Notes under the pieces: model-generated
The model's input: only the letters and a program-made list of their open reading frames with translations
What the model was told of the DNA's origin: nothing
Database searches by the model: none
Shown: in pieces, positions 36,401 to 47,470 of the stretch
Numbering within the stretch: the stretch's first letter is position 1
How the letters are laid out: each line of letters begins with the position of its first letter
NCBI GenBank assembly: GCA_019914995.1
Contig: CM034135.1
Location: 622,501-686,500 of the forward strand
DNA: 64,000 nt
Source of the DNA: Acanthochlamys bracteata
Taxonomy: Eukaryota; Streptophyta; Magnoliopsida; Pandanales; Velloziaceae
Direction: 5' to 3'
Translations under genes and position numbers: made by a program

Positions 36401-39210
36401 CAATTGCTGATAAGGTTAGCTTATTTTGCTCTTATGCCTCATTTTTCATATTTTATATGGTGGTCTGCGTCCTTTTGTCTAATTTTTGTATGTTAAAAGT
36501 CTTCTGCTGTAGATGTGATACAACAGTTATTACCACTGCTGTTGCAAGAGTCGAAGAAAAAGAAACTGCGAGAACCACGACTTATTAGGATGATACATAG
36601 CAAAGACGGGCTGAAAGTTGCCAATTTATGCATTAAACATGGGAGTGCTAAGGTGACCATCTTTGTACTGTTGCTGCTGTTACATATTTGGTTGGTTACC
36701 TCTATTTAGTAGCTATTGCTGACCTATGCAGCATACCTAAATTTACAACTTCTTTTGTGTTTTCATTAGGCTCTGCTTGCATATCTACTTGTAGTCATTT
36801 TAATGTTTTGAGCTAGTATTTACTGCTTATAGCCCATTTATGTCATATTGACTGATTGAACTCTTGGCTGCTTTCTTATTACTGATTCTTTGTACTTTAG
36901 GAGAGGAAAAAGATCATCAAAGCTATGAAGGATTATGTCAGAAGGCTTGCTTTTGATCATCATGGCAGTCTGGTAGGTAGTTCTTCCGGAATTGCTCCTT
37001 CAAGTTATTCCTAAATTGTAGTAATTTGCTTTGTGAATTTACTTGACTGATTCTTGGGCTTAGGCCCTAACTCATGGAGTTTTTTGCTGTTAGTAGGAAA
37101 AATTGGAATGAAGGATTTTTGTAGCTGAAGCAATTACTAGTTTAGCAGTATACAGCTAACTGCTGGTCTCATAGCAAGACTTATGATCTAATTAGAGTAT
37201 TGTTAGTTGATCCTTCCAAAATTTTGATGTCATGTTGCTAAATTGGTGTATCTACAGATGCTTATTTGCATCCTCTCCGTTGTTGATGATACCAAGCTTT
37301 TAACAAAGGTCAGCAACACTCTTTGTTCTCTGTTAGTCTATTGAAAGGAATCTCTGCTCTGACACGGGCTGTCTTTACTCAGATTATAATCAGTGAGCTC
37401 CAGACGGATTTGAAGGACCTCATTTTGGATAAGGTTAGGAATGATCAATACTTGTTCTGATAGCTTTTAGTTGCACCACATTAATTTCAAGAAGGACAAC
37501 AACTTACTCTTCTATGAGGAGGTAGAATGGACGCCGGCTGTTGTTGGAGTTGCTACATCCACATTGTTCTCGGTACCTTAGTCCTGAGGAGTTGGCCTTT
37601 CTTGATGTAACAGTTCCTTCCGTAAGTTCACAGGTATACCTCATTTAGTTACTTCATTCCCTCATAGAGAAAAAGGTGAAAGTATGCTCAGTATCTTTTT
37701 TTGGATCCAGGGTGTAGATGCTGAGGCTGTTATTGACATTGACACAAGTGGGAATACCGCGTCATCAGAGCCTGACGTTGCAGTTCTCAAGGCAGATGAT
37801 GATTACAAGGATAAAAAGAAGAGCGCACACTTGGTTATAGGAGGCAAGAAAGATCCATCTTTACGCAGACATGAGTTGCTAGTGGATAGCGGTCTTGCTG
37901 AGGTGAGGCTTTTTGATTTGCTGAAATCTAATATTCTTTACCTACCTTTGGTATGGGTATGCGCTCCAATTTAGTCCAGTTGTTTGAGTATTTCTTAAAA
38001 TTTTAGATTTTTCTATCCTTTCCTCTGAAACTAAAGCAAGCACATCTTTGACTTTTGTCTATTGTTTGCTAGATGGAATATTTTTCTAGTGAAACTTTAG
38101 CCTTTGATGTGTTTCACCAAATAGTGGTGATGTTTTTAGTTCGTTCTTTTCAGAGCCTTATTGAAACATGTGCTATGAATGTTGGAGAGCTAATACGATC
38201 AAACTTCGGCAGAGAAGTTATCTACGAGGTATGAGACTTCCTCATCAATTTGCTTGGTGATACACAAATTTCAGAATATTGATTGTGATGTGCCTGCCTA
38301 TGGTTCTCTGTTGAGCTTATATCTTGCTTGAATATTTCATATATGTTTTTTTTGAATATGATTATATGCTGTAGTTCTTAGACTTAAATCCATAATACAG
38401 CTAAAGTATGCAATTTCTTTCACAGAGCTGTGCTAGTGTAATTAAGTTCGCAAGCTGCTCCTTTGAGCACTTACTAAAAAGCTCCTTTCGTACAGAAGCA
38501 TGCATGATATCTTATTGGCAAAGAAACAAAAGAGAGTTTGTGTTAGCGATGTATCCTAAATAACTGTGAAGCCTGAACTTGAGTTGTAGAGAGCAAGAAC
38601 TTGCAAAATCTTCAGTAAGGTTTGGTGTGGCGCTGATTGGAAGCATTATCTTGTAGAGTCTTTCCTGCGTTCCCAGTTTTTCTCTGTTGATCAACTGATA
38701 TGTGCTTGAACAAGCTTAACATTTTTTATTGAGGCTGGGGATTCTCTTCGAACAGGTGGCTGTAGGTGGATCTGATCATATTCTTCAGAAGTTAGCTAAA
38801 AGACTGGAAGCTTTGCATGGCGCAATTGCCTCATTGGCAGCCGTTTCAAAAATACAGGGCTCAGAGGAGGAGCATGCCTTTGAAAACTTCCATTCCAGTC
38901 GAACTATCAGGAGGCTCGTTCTTGATTGCCCTTCCTTTGCTGCCACCTTGTGGAAAACTGCTCTAGTTGGGAAGTCAGAGGTTTGGGCTCAAGGTCACAG
39001 GTACAACTCGTGGATGTTGTAATTTTGATCTCAATGTTGTTCCTCCATCTTGTATGGTGAATATATGTTTACTGCGATTGCAGTTGTAAGGTGGTTTCTG
39101 CATTTCTGGAATCATCAGATGGAACTGTAAGAGAATTGGCTAAATCTGAGTTGCAGCCGTTGGTGGATCGTGGTATTCTTAACATATCTGAAAACAAGAA
39201 GACAACATAA
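33424..39210 (+). CDS. APUM24: Pumilio homolog 24 / Puf6-PUM3-like protein, with an apparent frameshift
   Basis: Exons: 33424-33624, 33809-33862, 34275-34337, 34406-34487, 34750-34873, 34980-35063, 35917-36031, 36264-36414, 36500-36652, 36901-36972, 37258-37308, 37383-37433, 37526-37633, 37711-37902, 38154-38228, 38756-39000 and 39084-39210. The family is a nucleolar PUF-repeat protein that binds RNA in rRNA processing and ribosome biogenesis. A Lys-rich N-terminus (67 residues in exon 1) precedes the PUF repeats (VAARVLQTCVKYCSQQEREK, YSVHLVKKLLDTASKKQL, VIEHAYQLGNGSQKQALLLE, SAKERKKIIKAMKDYVRRLA). A CPL-type C-terminus follows (LRRHELLVDSGLAE, ENFHSSRTIRRLVLDCP). The exons total 1948 nt, one over a multiple of three. 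The excess base lies in exon 3, where TCGAAAAGAGGAG has four A's and three would keep the expected frame. All other junctions keep frame. It is either a sequence error or a real lesion. Confidence 0.88.
35266..35559. repeat. 147-bp tandem duplication inside an APUM24 intron
   Basis: Unit 1 is 35266-35412 and unit 2 is 35413-35559, both starting AATTTTAATGGAAGGATTTC. They share AACTTCTAGGAGTTGATCAT, GACTCAGGTCTTCGTCTTTG and GATTTAAGGCACAATAACTG with few mismatches. Both lie in the intron between exons 6 and 7, so the coding sequence is unaffected. Confidence 0.9.
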
Positions 39211-39849
39211 GAAAGTTGAGAGCCCTTCTCAAGATGGTATTGGATGTGAGCTTCAATTAAGAATTGTGATGCTTTAATTTAAGTGTCAAGCGGAAGAGGA
39301 TTCAGGTCGTATCTGAGGTATTGTTAAACCTGCCCACGAAGAGTATACTATTGTTTGTACCTGTTGTGTTCCATTTACTTGTTTAGTCTTTAATGAGTAC
39401 AAAGTTTTTCCTCAGCTCTTAATTTATTATACAAGCTCATTTTGGTACTCTACTAAATTCTAACTCTCATTGTTGCTAGGTGTTATTTTCATGCACGTTA
39501 ATTTATGTTTAACATAAATTTTCTTAGCAAATGTTTTACTTGGAGGTAGAAGTTTGTGAATGTTTTTACGTTGTCTGCTGTTATTCTATGGATCTATCAT
39601 ACTCGTTATGGAAGGAAAAGGATCAAGATGCGCATACTTGAGATTGTAGCGGAGATGAGCCATGAATGTTTTAAATAGCGCAAAAATTCTTCTTAACTGG
39701 GCTCAACCTCGGAGAATGTGTAGTTAAGGACAATTTTCTTTACCCGGAAGTGAATTTTTAAAAATAAATTTATAAAAAGTAGTTATTAAAAACTAATTTG
39801 TGAAAATAAAACATTAAAAGTAATCTAAAATTATTTATGAATGAAGTAA
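39211..39849. other. 3' flank of APUM24
   Basis: Probable 3' UTR to about 39450, then AT-rich DNA. No gene was seen. Confidence 0.45.
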
Positions 39850-39948
39850 ACATGTCTTAACTCACCTGTAATCCTAAACACTTCAAAATCTCTGTAGTCT
39901 TTTTTTCCGACGTTTCCGCCTTTGATGATTGTGGAAAATTTTATACGA
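39850..39948 (-). pseudogene. Bet v 1-like relic C (second-exon fragment)
   Basis: Minus-strand reading RIKFSTIIKGGNVGKK...FRITGELRH resembles the second exon of the neighbouring gene at 40158-40788 (FRVTLLEGGNIGKK ... LFRVTGWL). Only about 30 residues survive. It lies some 200 bp downstream of that gene in the same orientation, as expected of a broken tandem copy. Confidence 0.5.
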
Positions 39949-40157
39949 GATGAGGAAAAGAAACTGTTCCTTGACTTTGAACAATTCATGATTGTGAATA
40001 TGAATTTATTCAACATGCGTCTAACATATATATTTATAACGCACTCTTATTCAACATATACAGTACATGAAATTAAGCTCACAACACAGATATAATATAA
40101 TATATATTCATGGTAATAACTCTCAAGCAAGCTGCGACAACTCGATGGATGAATTAT

Positions 40158-40788
40158 TTAGACAGGGTAGCCATGATCAGGGTTGTTGTCAAAGTAGTGA
40201 TCACAGTGTCCAACAGCAGTCATCCAGAACTCCTCTTCTAACTGGATATCATCGTCGGTGAGTTCGACTTCCGGCAGAGGCGTCAACCATCCGGTAACCC
40301 TAAACAACCAGGCGTTATCATCACGAGGGTTCTTGTACGTTTTGAAGCTGTACTTCGCGGCCGAAACCTTCTTCCCTATGTTCCCTCCTTCAAGCAACGT
40401 GACTCTGAACTCATGGTTCTCCATATCAATCACGTCAGTCTGAATTAGCAAGTGACTGAAATGGTGTCCTGCGTGCCCGCGTTACAGTATTAATTACTAA
40501 TTATTGTTGGCTTAATAAGTTGGTTTGTTATTATATTAGAAGACATATATATCTAGCTGCTACCCTACCTTGGGCTATGCGTATATCTCGGACGGTGCCG
40601 ACTTCACCGTCGCCTTTGATGTTCTTGACGTCGGTGATGAGGCCGGAGATGGTTTTGTGGCCGTGTTTGTGGACATCCTTAGGTCCCCAATTAATGAAAA
40701 AGGGGCCTGTCATTTTGGTAGGAAAGGTAATGCTGTACTTGGTGATGCTGCTGCTGCTTTTTGCATCATTGCTACCAACTCCTGCCAT
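40158..40788 (-). CDS. Divergent Bet v 1-like protein, unknown function (copy 1)
   Basis: Exons 40788-40569 and 40468-40158 join in frame to 176 residues. The N-terminal tail (MAGVGSNDAKSSSSI) is longer than in the sister gene at 42.9 kb. After it come YSITFPTKMTGPFFINWGPK, a helix region, and GDGEVGTVRDI, a good match to the Bet v 1 glycine-rich loop. Exon 2 has DVIDMENHEFRVTLLEGG, a Trp/Pro segment FRVTGWLTPLPEVELTDDD, and HGYPV at the end. The intron lies in phase 1 just after the loop, as in canonical Bet v 1 genes. I infer the same helix-grip fold with an unknown ligand. Overall identity to PR-10 is low, so this is a separate branch. It is paired head-to-head with 42941-43515. Confidence 0.75.
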
Positions 40789-40839
40789 AACTTCTAGCTG
40801 CTGAATGGATTGTGCTGTATCTAGCTAGGAAGAGATGGG

Positions 40840-40847
40840 TATATATA
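40840..40847 (-). promoter_or_regulatory. TATA box of Bet v 1-like copy 1
   Basis: TATATATA on the minus strand, about 55 bp upstream of the ATG at 40788. Confidence 0.65.
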
Positions 40848-42874
40848 GACAGAAAGGTGAGACCATCAATTTATTGATTTTCAAGAAAATATTTAAAGTG
40901 TTTATATAATTATTTTTTTTAAATAAAAGTATTTTAAAAAATAATAAAAACAATTAATGATAAATTATAATGTAATTTTTTAAAAAATGTTTAAAACTTA
41001 CAAAAATATTATAATATATTTTTATGAAATATAAATAAAATAGAATAGGAAAAAGTATCTAATAAGTAATGTCAATTAATGCCTACGTGGTAGAGATCGG
41101 AGGTGTTCAGCGGTGATTATTATAATAATTTTATTTTAAAAGTTTTTTATATTTTTCAATAATACTTTTTTATAAATTTTGTTAAAAATTTAGAATTATA
41201 GATAAATTTATGTTTTATAAAATTTTAATATAATCACTTTCCACATTACGTATATAATTGATAGATTTAAATGAGACGAAATAATTTTTAAGGATGCTGG
41301 GCCCTTTAAGGCCCAGTAGGTTTCAATAGCCACTAATGGGTCACTAGACTGGGTCCCACTAAACAGACAATACCATGACCGTTGACCAGTGCTTATCAAA
41401 GCTGCTCATGAACAGATCATAAGGAAAGTGACAGTTTGAATAAAAAAATAATTGTAATTAAGAGAAGAAAATTTTAGGTGAATATGAAAATATAATATTC
41501 TCACATGCGGAGCACGTATTCTTTATAATCTTTATTATAGTATAGAAAATCTATATATGTGTTTTCTACATAATAATTTTCTAATATTTAAAAATTTAAA
41601 GACTTCGCCGTAGAGCTGATAATTTGAATTAGTGAGTCAGTTCAGAATCGATGCATTTAATAATCAAATTAAGTTCGTTTAATTTTAATTTAATTTATAA
41701 ATTTATACGAATAAAAAAATTATCAACTCTAATATAATTTATTTAATCATCGAATCAAATTTAGATCGATCTATTTAATAAATTAAATTATGAATTTATA
41801 ATTATACATGTTTAAGCTAGAGTAAAATTATAAAGTTAGTTGTAATAAATATACATGCTATTTTTAATAAAGAGATATAGTAAATATTCGTCAAAATATA
41901 TATTCTTTAATATTTTTATTGATATTTATGATGTTTTAGTAAAATTTTTATTTTTATTTTTCATAAATTTTTATTTAAATTTACAAAATTTAAATTTATT
42001 ATTAAAAAATATATATATAGTAATATTTTTAATAATATTATAATTTTTATTTTGAGCTATTTTATTAAAATATAAAATAAACGATTAATTATAAATATAA
42101 TATATTTTTAAAATTATATATTATTAATTTTTTAATAAAATTTTTATTATATCATAAGAAAAAATTAGAAAAAAATCATCTTTTAGAAGATTGTATTTCG
42201 AGTTAGTAGTTAATTTTAAATAAATTCGGATCGATTGATTTAATAACTGAATCAAATTTATTCTAAATTATATATTTATTTCGATCATATTATTTAATAT
42301 AAATCCGAATTAAATGAGTTCGTTCTAAATTAAATATTTGAATCTGATCTTATATTGCCACCGTTTACTTTGTCGTTATTGGAGCAACGTGTAGAAATAT
42401 GGGCGGTGTGCATAAATAATTAGATGATCGTGATAATCAGAGCAGCGATTGATCCCTAACTTAATTAATTTGTCTGACAAGTGGGTCGATACCGTGATCA
42501 ACGTGACGAATAAATAAATTCGTTGTAAAACTTAATAGATACTTAGAGATATATATTTATATAATATTTATAATTTTGCTTAAAAATGAAGTTTTAAATA
42601 AAAAAAACCTTGTTTCTAAATTTTTTTTAATATATTTTATTTTATTTTTTAAACACTTTAAATATCAACTAAATACATATAAACTATTTAGAATAAAAAA
42701 AAGCACCGTGAAATATGTACTTCAGGCGTTTGGCTAATTTTTCAAAAAAATGTTACGTAATAAAAAAAAATTTTAAAAAAATAATAAGAATAATTTTCTT
42801 TTTCACAAAAATTTTATTTTAAAATTACTCCAAAACCCTACGTGATCATTGAGTTATCGGCTCATATTCTTCTC
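40848..42874. other. Intergenic DNA between the divergent Bet v 1-like pair
   Basis: About 2 kb of mostly AT-rich sequence. Stretches at 41610-41800 and 42220-42350 repeat words such as GATCGAT, AATCAAATT and GAGTTCGTT in partly inverted order and may be an old foldback element. No coding sequence was accepted. Confidence 0.4.
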
Positions 42875-42881
42875 TATATAT
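42875..42881 (+). promoter_or_regulatory. TATA box of Bet v 1-like copy 2
   Basis: CTCTATATATTTAAG context, about 65 bp upstream of the ATG at 42941. Confidence 0.65.
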
Positions 42882-42940
42882 TTAAGAAGAACAAGAGTTC
42901 CTTCCTTCCTCAAGGAGTCGACGAATTAGCTAAGCACACA

Positions 42941-43515
42941 ATGAGCATCGCCAAGTGGACGGTTATCTTTCCGACCAAGTTGACCGGTCCGTTCTTCATG
43001 GAATGGGGACCAAAAGATGCACACAAACACATGACCGAAACCGTACCGAAGCTCATCGGCAAGATTCGCAACATCTCTGGTGACGGAGGTGTCGGCACCG
43101 TCAGGGAAGTGGATATGGTTGAAGGTATATTATATAATCAGAAAATAGCTACAAACAAAAAGAATCATAATTCCTTTTCGTCTTCTGATGCTTGCATGAA
43201 AAACATGCAGGGCACCATCATGAGCGTGTAGTGATGCACACAGATGGACTTGACATGGAGAACCATGAATTCAAATTCCACCTGGTTGACGGAGGGTATG
43301 TGAAGAAGGTGGTCTCGTCGGCGAAGTATAGTTGTTCATTTACGAAAACAGCTGACTATGGTTGGTGCTGCAAGTTCACTGGGTGGCTGACTCCTCTGCC
43401 AGCAACTGAATTAACCGATGAAGACGTAACGAAGGATGAAGAGTTCTGGGTGAGTTGCGTGAAGTACTTTGAGGAATATAAGGAGAGCAACCCTGATCAT
43501 GGCTATCCTGTCTAA
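42941..43515 (+). CDS. Divergent Bet v 1-like protein, unknown function (copy 2)
   Basis: Exons 42941-43124 (184 nt) and 43211-43515 join in frame to 162 residues. Exon 1 has exactly the length and phase of exon 1 of the canonical PR-10 gene at 16169-16352, which supports common descent. Sequence marks are WTVIFPTKLTGPFFMEWGPK, DAHKHMTETVPKLIGKI, the loop GDGGVGTVREVDM, then GLDMENHEFKFHLVDGG, FTGWLTPLPATELTDED and the end NPDHGYPV. ATG 42941 was chosen because the TATA box at 42875 makes upstream in-frame codons unlikely to be translated. It is clearly the paralogue of 40158-40788. The Trp-Leu-Thr-Pro-Leu-Pro core and the HGYPV tail are not features of PR-10 that I know. Confidence 0.8.
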
Positions 43516-44284
43516 ATTTTTCTAGCATTAATTTCTAATATATGCATGGAAGACTAGTAAGTAATGCTTGCTTGGTAATTGTGAAAGGATATGAAATAAA
43601 ACGGTACGTGTTTGTTGTATATAAACTCTTTTATTTTATTTTTTATACCAGAAATCATTGCGGTAATAAGTAGAGCCCCATGCTACTTTAGAGTGAAGTT
43701 TATTCACCTCTTTAACTCTAGAATTTTATTAAAAATTAAAACTTTTAATTTACTTTAATTATAAAAAAGTAAAAATTTTTTTAATTATTTTTTAATTTAA
43801 AAATATAAAAATTTGTTTCTACTTTTAAACAAATTTGTTTGAATTTTTATTCTAGTTTTAAAATTTTTTTAATGAATTTTATAATATTTATAAAATTCAT
43901 TTATTAATTAAAAAATTTATGTGTAAAATCGTATTATTAATAATTTTAATAATTTTTAAATAAAGAATATAAATCTCCTTTCTTAAAAAATATTTTTTCA
44001 AATATGTTGCAGCTGTTAAATATCGACCCATAAAACAATTTCGATAATCAGGGGTCGTTTGACAACATTTTTTTATTTAATTTCACTATTTTATTGTAAT
44101 TTCTTTATTTTACTAAAATTTTAATAATAATTTAAAAAATAAAATATTATATATAAATTATACGTTATAAAATTTATATGTATAATTATTTTGTTTAAAA
44201 TAATTGACCTAAGTTTATTTCTTGAGAAATTTTAAAATAACTTTTTATTAGAAAAACTTCTTATTTTATTTTATGCATTTTCTG
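43516..44284. other. AT-rich 3' flank
   Basis: Probable 3' UTR to about 43680, then AT-rich DNA. No gene was seen. Confidence 0.45.
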
Positions 44285-44341
44285 ACAATGACAGGCTCCT
44301 TTTACATGCACCGGTTACCGAAAGATGCACACAAACGCATG
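44285..44341 (+). pseudogene. Bet v 1-like relic D (first-exon fragment)
   Basis: Reads TMTGSFYMHRLPKDAHKRM against LTGPFFMEWGPKDAHKHM of the intact copy at 42941. Only 19 codons remain, in AT-rich DNA about 0.8 kb downstream and on the same strand. Confidence 0.6.
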
Positions 44342-46000
44342 TATTAAAGTTTTTTTACTAATTATTAAGAAACTCGAAATCGAAATAAAATTGTAAAATA
44401 AATCATGGAGAAGTTCTAAAATGCTTATGATAAAAAGTTTTTTTGAACTAAAAAATTATTTTTAAAAAAATTCAAAAAATAAATTTAATTTTCAAAAAGA
44501 TAATAATTATACATATAAAAATTTTATATTATACTTATTTAATTAAAAAAATTTTTAAAATATAAAAGTTATTAAAAATATGAGATACTTTTTAGAATGA
44601 AATATGTCTTTCTCATGGGTGTTCTTCTATCACGCAGTAGTGCTGTATAGAAGGCTTTATGTATGAATTTTAACGGTGTTTACTAAGTTTATTTGTAAAA
44701 TTTATGAGTTTTATCAGTTTTACAAAGTTACGTTATATATATATCTAATGATTGTGGTTTTATAATGAATATTAATCTGAGTGTCATAGAACGACCATAT
44801 TGCTAAAAGAAACAATTCTACTTGTCGCGGCTAAGTAAAATAATTTCATTGGTATCTCGTTTTTAACGGAGAATGAAGAGAGTTTTTGGAGTGTTTATTT
44901 AAAAATATGTATTTAATTTTTTTTAAAATAATTATTTTTTATTTTAAAAAATAGTAAAAATAATTAATAATAAAATTTTATGATATAAAAATTTTTGTAT
45001 TTTTAAATATTAAAAATTTTCTGTAAAATATTGTATAAGTTTTATTAGAAAAATGAAAACAAATTAGAAAAACATTTTATTAAAGTTTTCCGTACATTCA
45101 TCTAGGGAGTGTTTTGAAAAGTAAATTAAAAAAATTAAAATATAAAATATTTGACAAAAAATAAATTTTTATATTAATAATAAGTTTAAAATTTAATTTT
45201 AAAAAAAATTAATAAAAGAAATTTGCATCCATAAAAATATGTATCCAATCATGCTCTCAAAGTCAAAACTCCAAATTATGAGTACGTTTGATTTTGTTTT
45301 TTAACTGTTATTTATTTTACTATTTTATTTTATTTTTTATTAAAATGTATTTAAAAATTTAAAAAATATAAAAAATTATAATATTAAAATTTTATTTTTT
45401 TCATTTATTTAGGTAAAAAATAAAATATAGTTTCTGAAATATATTAAAAATGTTTTTTATTTTAAAAATATATTTTATAAGCATGATATTCTCTAAAACA
45501 GTTAAACTACATCTTCAAAAATAGTTACTTTTTCTTTTTCTTACTAAGTAAAATAATTAGTTGCATTCAACTATTGTTGTACGATCAACCAAATAAGTAA
45601 ATAAAGTCCTGCAATTTGCCATGATTCTAGGAACAACCGAATCGAGGTAACGTATTCGTCTTTCTATTATCTAATTTTAAAAGGTTTATTGTGTCTACCT
45701 ATATATTAATGTACATGACCAATATTTTGGGATACGAAAAACTTTCAAATGAACTGATCAATTAAAATCCTTAAGAAATGTTCAACAAATTGTTATTAAA
45801 AAGTAAACAGAATGTTGATTAATAATGATAATACTAAATAATTCTACACATTCTGAAAAAGAACACTTGGACATAGTGTAATTTCAAACTAAAGACTTTT
45901 TAGTGAACAAAATAATCAATAATCATTGAATACACTAAGAGAGTGTATACTAAAATCACTAAAAATAATAATAATATGCTTTCTTGTAGCACTGACAGAT
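44342..46000. other. AT-rich intergenic DNA
   Basis: Long A/T tracts with degenerate repeat words. The last 100 bp or so may be 3' UTR of the J-domain gene. No coding signal. Confidence 0.5.
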
Positions 46001-47164
46001 TTAAAAACCTGGAGTTCTTGCTCTACCTGATCTAAATTTTTCTGATCTAATTTGGTAAACAGGTGACTCAAATTCGTGGGCATCTCTTCTGCAGAACCTT
46101 GGAGGAGCACTTGAAGAAGTTGCTACTCCGTGCGGGTAATTCTGGTACGAAAATTTATCAGAAGGATTGAACAATGGTGATTCAGTTCTTGATAAACTAG
46201 ACCTGTTTGATCTCAAACAAGTTTCAATGACTATGCATTCTTCTCTCAACCTGTTCTGTACTTCTTTCAGTGCTTGATGGATTCTACTGCTTGAGTACCG
46301 CTGCTTCATGTCTTTGTTGGTTGAGGTTTGATCATCATGATCAGTAGTTGTGTGGTTTCTTAGAGGGCGATTTCTTTGGCATTCTTTGCAGTTGTTGTTG
46401 TTGTTTTTCAAGCGATCATTGTCGAACGCTTTTCTTCGAGATTTATCAGACAGGCATGCGTATGCCTGCACAAAACAGTAAATCAGCAATCTCGATTAAC
46501 TGCAGATGCATTACTTTCTTTCGCCTGCTTAACAAAGAGATGCTTGGATTTCAAAGAAATGTTACATGATCCCTGATTTGGCATGCAGAGATAATGAAAT
46601 AATTTGAATTCAGAGAAATGCAACTAGAAAATAACTAATTAAATTGAAATGAGTTGGATTTACCTCAGAGATGAGTTTAAATGCGACCTCTGCTTGAGGG
46701 TGTCTATTCTTGTCTGGGTGAAGCTGCAGCGCTGCAATTCATTCATACGCATCTCTGATTGGCATTTGATTAATATTTTCACTGCAAAATTTTAAATCTC
46801 AAGATCTAAGTAATAAATTGATGGCGCTTACCGAGTTTTCGGTACCGTCTTCTGATCACATCAGACCCTGAATCCTCTTTAATCTACAATTCAAACACAA
46901 AAATTTTATCTCCAATCATTCGCACTACCTCCCCTCCACAAAAAAAAAAAAATCTCAATCTCGTAATGATGAGATGCATCAAATGAATATATTGCGTACT
47001 TGAAGCAAACGGTACCAATCGATGAACGCCGACGATCTTCGCCGATGAAAACACGAAGGAATTGTTATCGTTGGAGAAGAAGCAAGGGAACAAATCTCTT
47101 CTACTAACTTAGATTTTGAATCAAGTTCTTGACTTGCCATCCTCTGATCACTCCTCGACTTCAT
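46001..47164 (-). CDS. J-domain (DnaJ-like) protein
   Basis: Four minus-strand exons, 47164-47000, 46883-46832, 46731-46664 and 46465-46001, join in frame to 249 residues. The J domain spans about residues 48-118: FIDWYRLLQIKEDSGSDVIR, RRYRKLALQLHPDKN, AEVAFKLISEAYACLSDKSR, RKAFD. The HPD motif that stimulates Hsp70 ATPase is at 77-79. The C-terminal half is Ser/Arg/Asn-rich without the G/F or zinc-finger regions of type I/II DnaJ, so it is a type III (C) J protein. Such plant proteins act as Hsp70 co-chaperones, but the client is unknown. The first ATG (47164, MKSRSDQRM) was used; an inner ATG at 47140 (MASQEL) is an alternative. No transit peptide is evident. Confidence 0.88.
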
Positions 47165-47464
47165 GACATCAATCAATCTCCTTCTTGCTTACTACTTGTA
47201 TGCAATCAACGTTGTTGATCTTCATGATTCATTAAGAAAATGAATCAAATTTTCTTCTCCTTAAGTGTCTTTGTTTCAGTCTCCATCTGATTCATTTTAA
47301 TTCATTTGGAGAAATTGATACGAGTGTAGTTGGAACGGTTTGAGGAGAAGAGAGTGGGTAGTAGCACTAGTAGGCGCGGGTTTTGCGGGGTAAAAATTTT
47401 CTTAATTTTTTAATAAATAATAACTTTGACTCATTGAGAAGCCCGATTATTATGTTGGGCTGAA

Positions 47465-47470
47465 CACGTG
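47465..47470. promoter_or_regulatory. G-box with adjacent site II motifs
   Basis: CACGTG followed at once by GGCCCCGGCCCA, with TTGGGCT just upstream at 47455-47461. It lies about 300 bp upstream of the J-domain start. G-boxes and TGGGCC/TGGGCT motifs are typical plant promoter elements. Confidence 0.45.
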
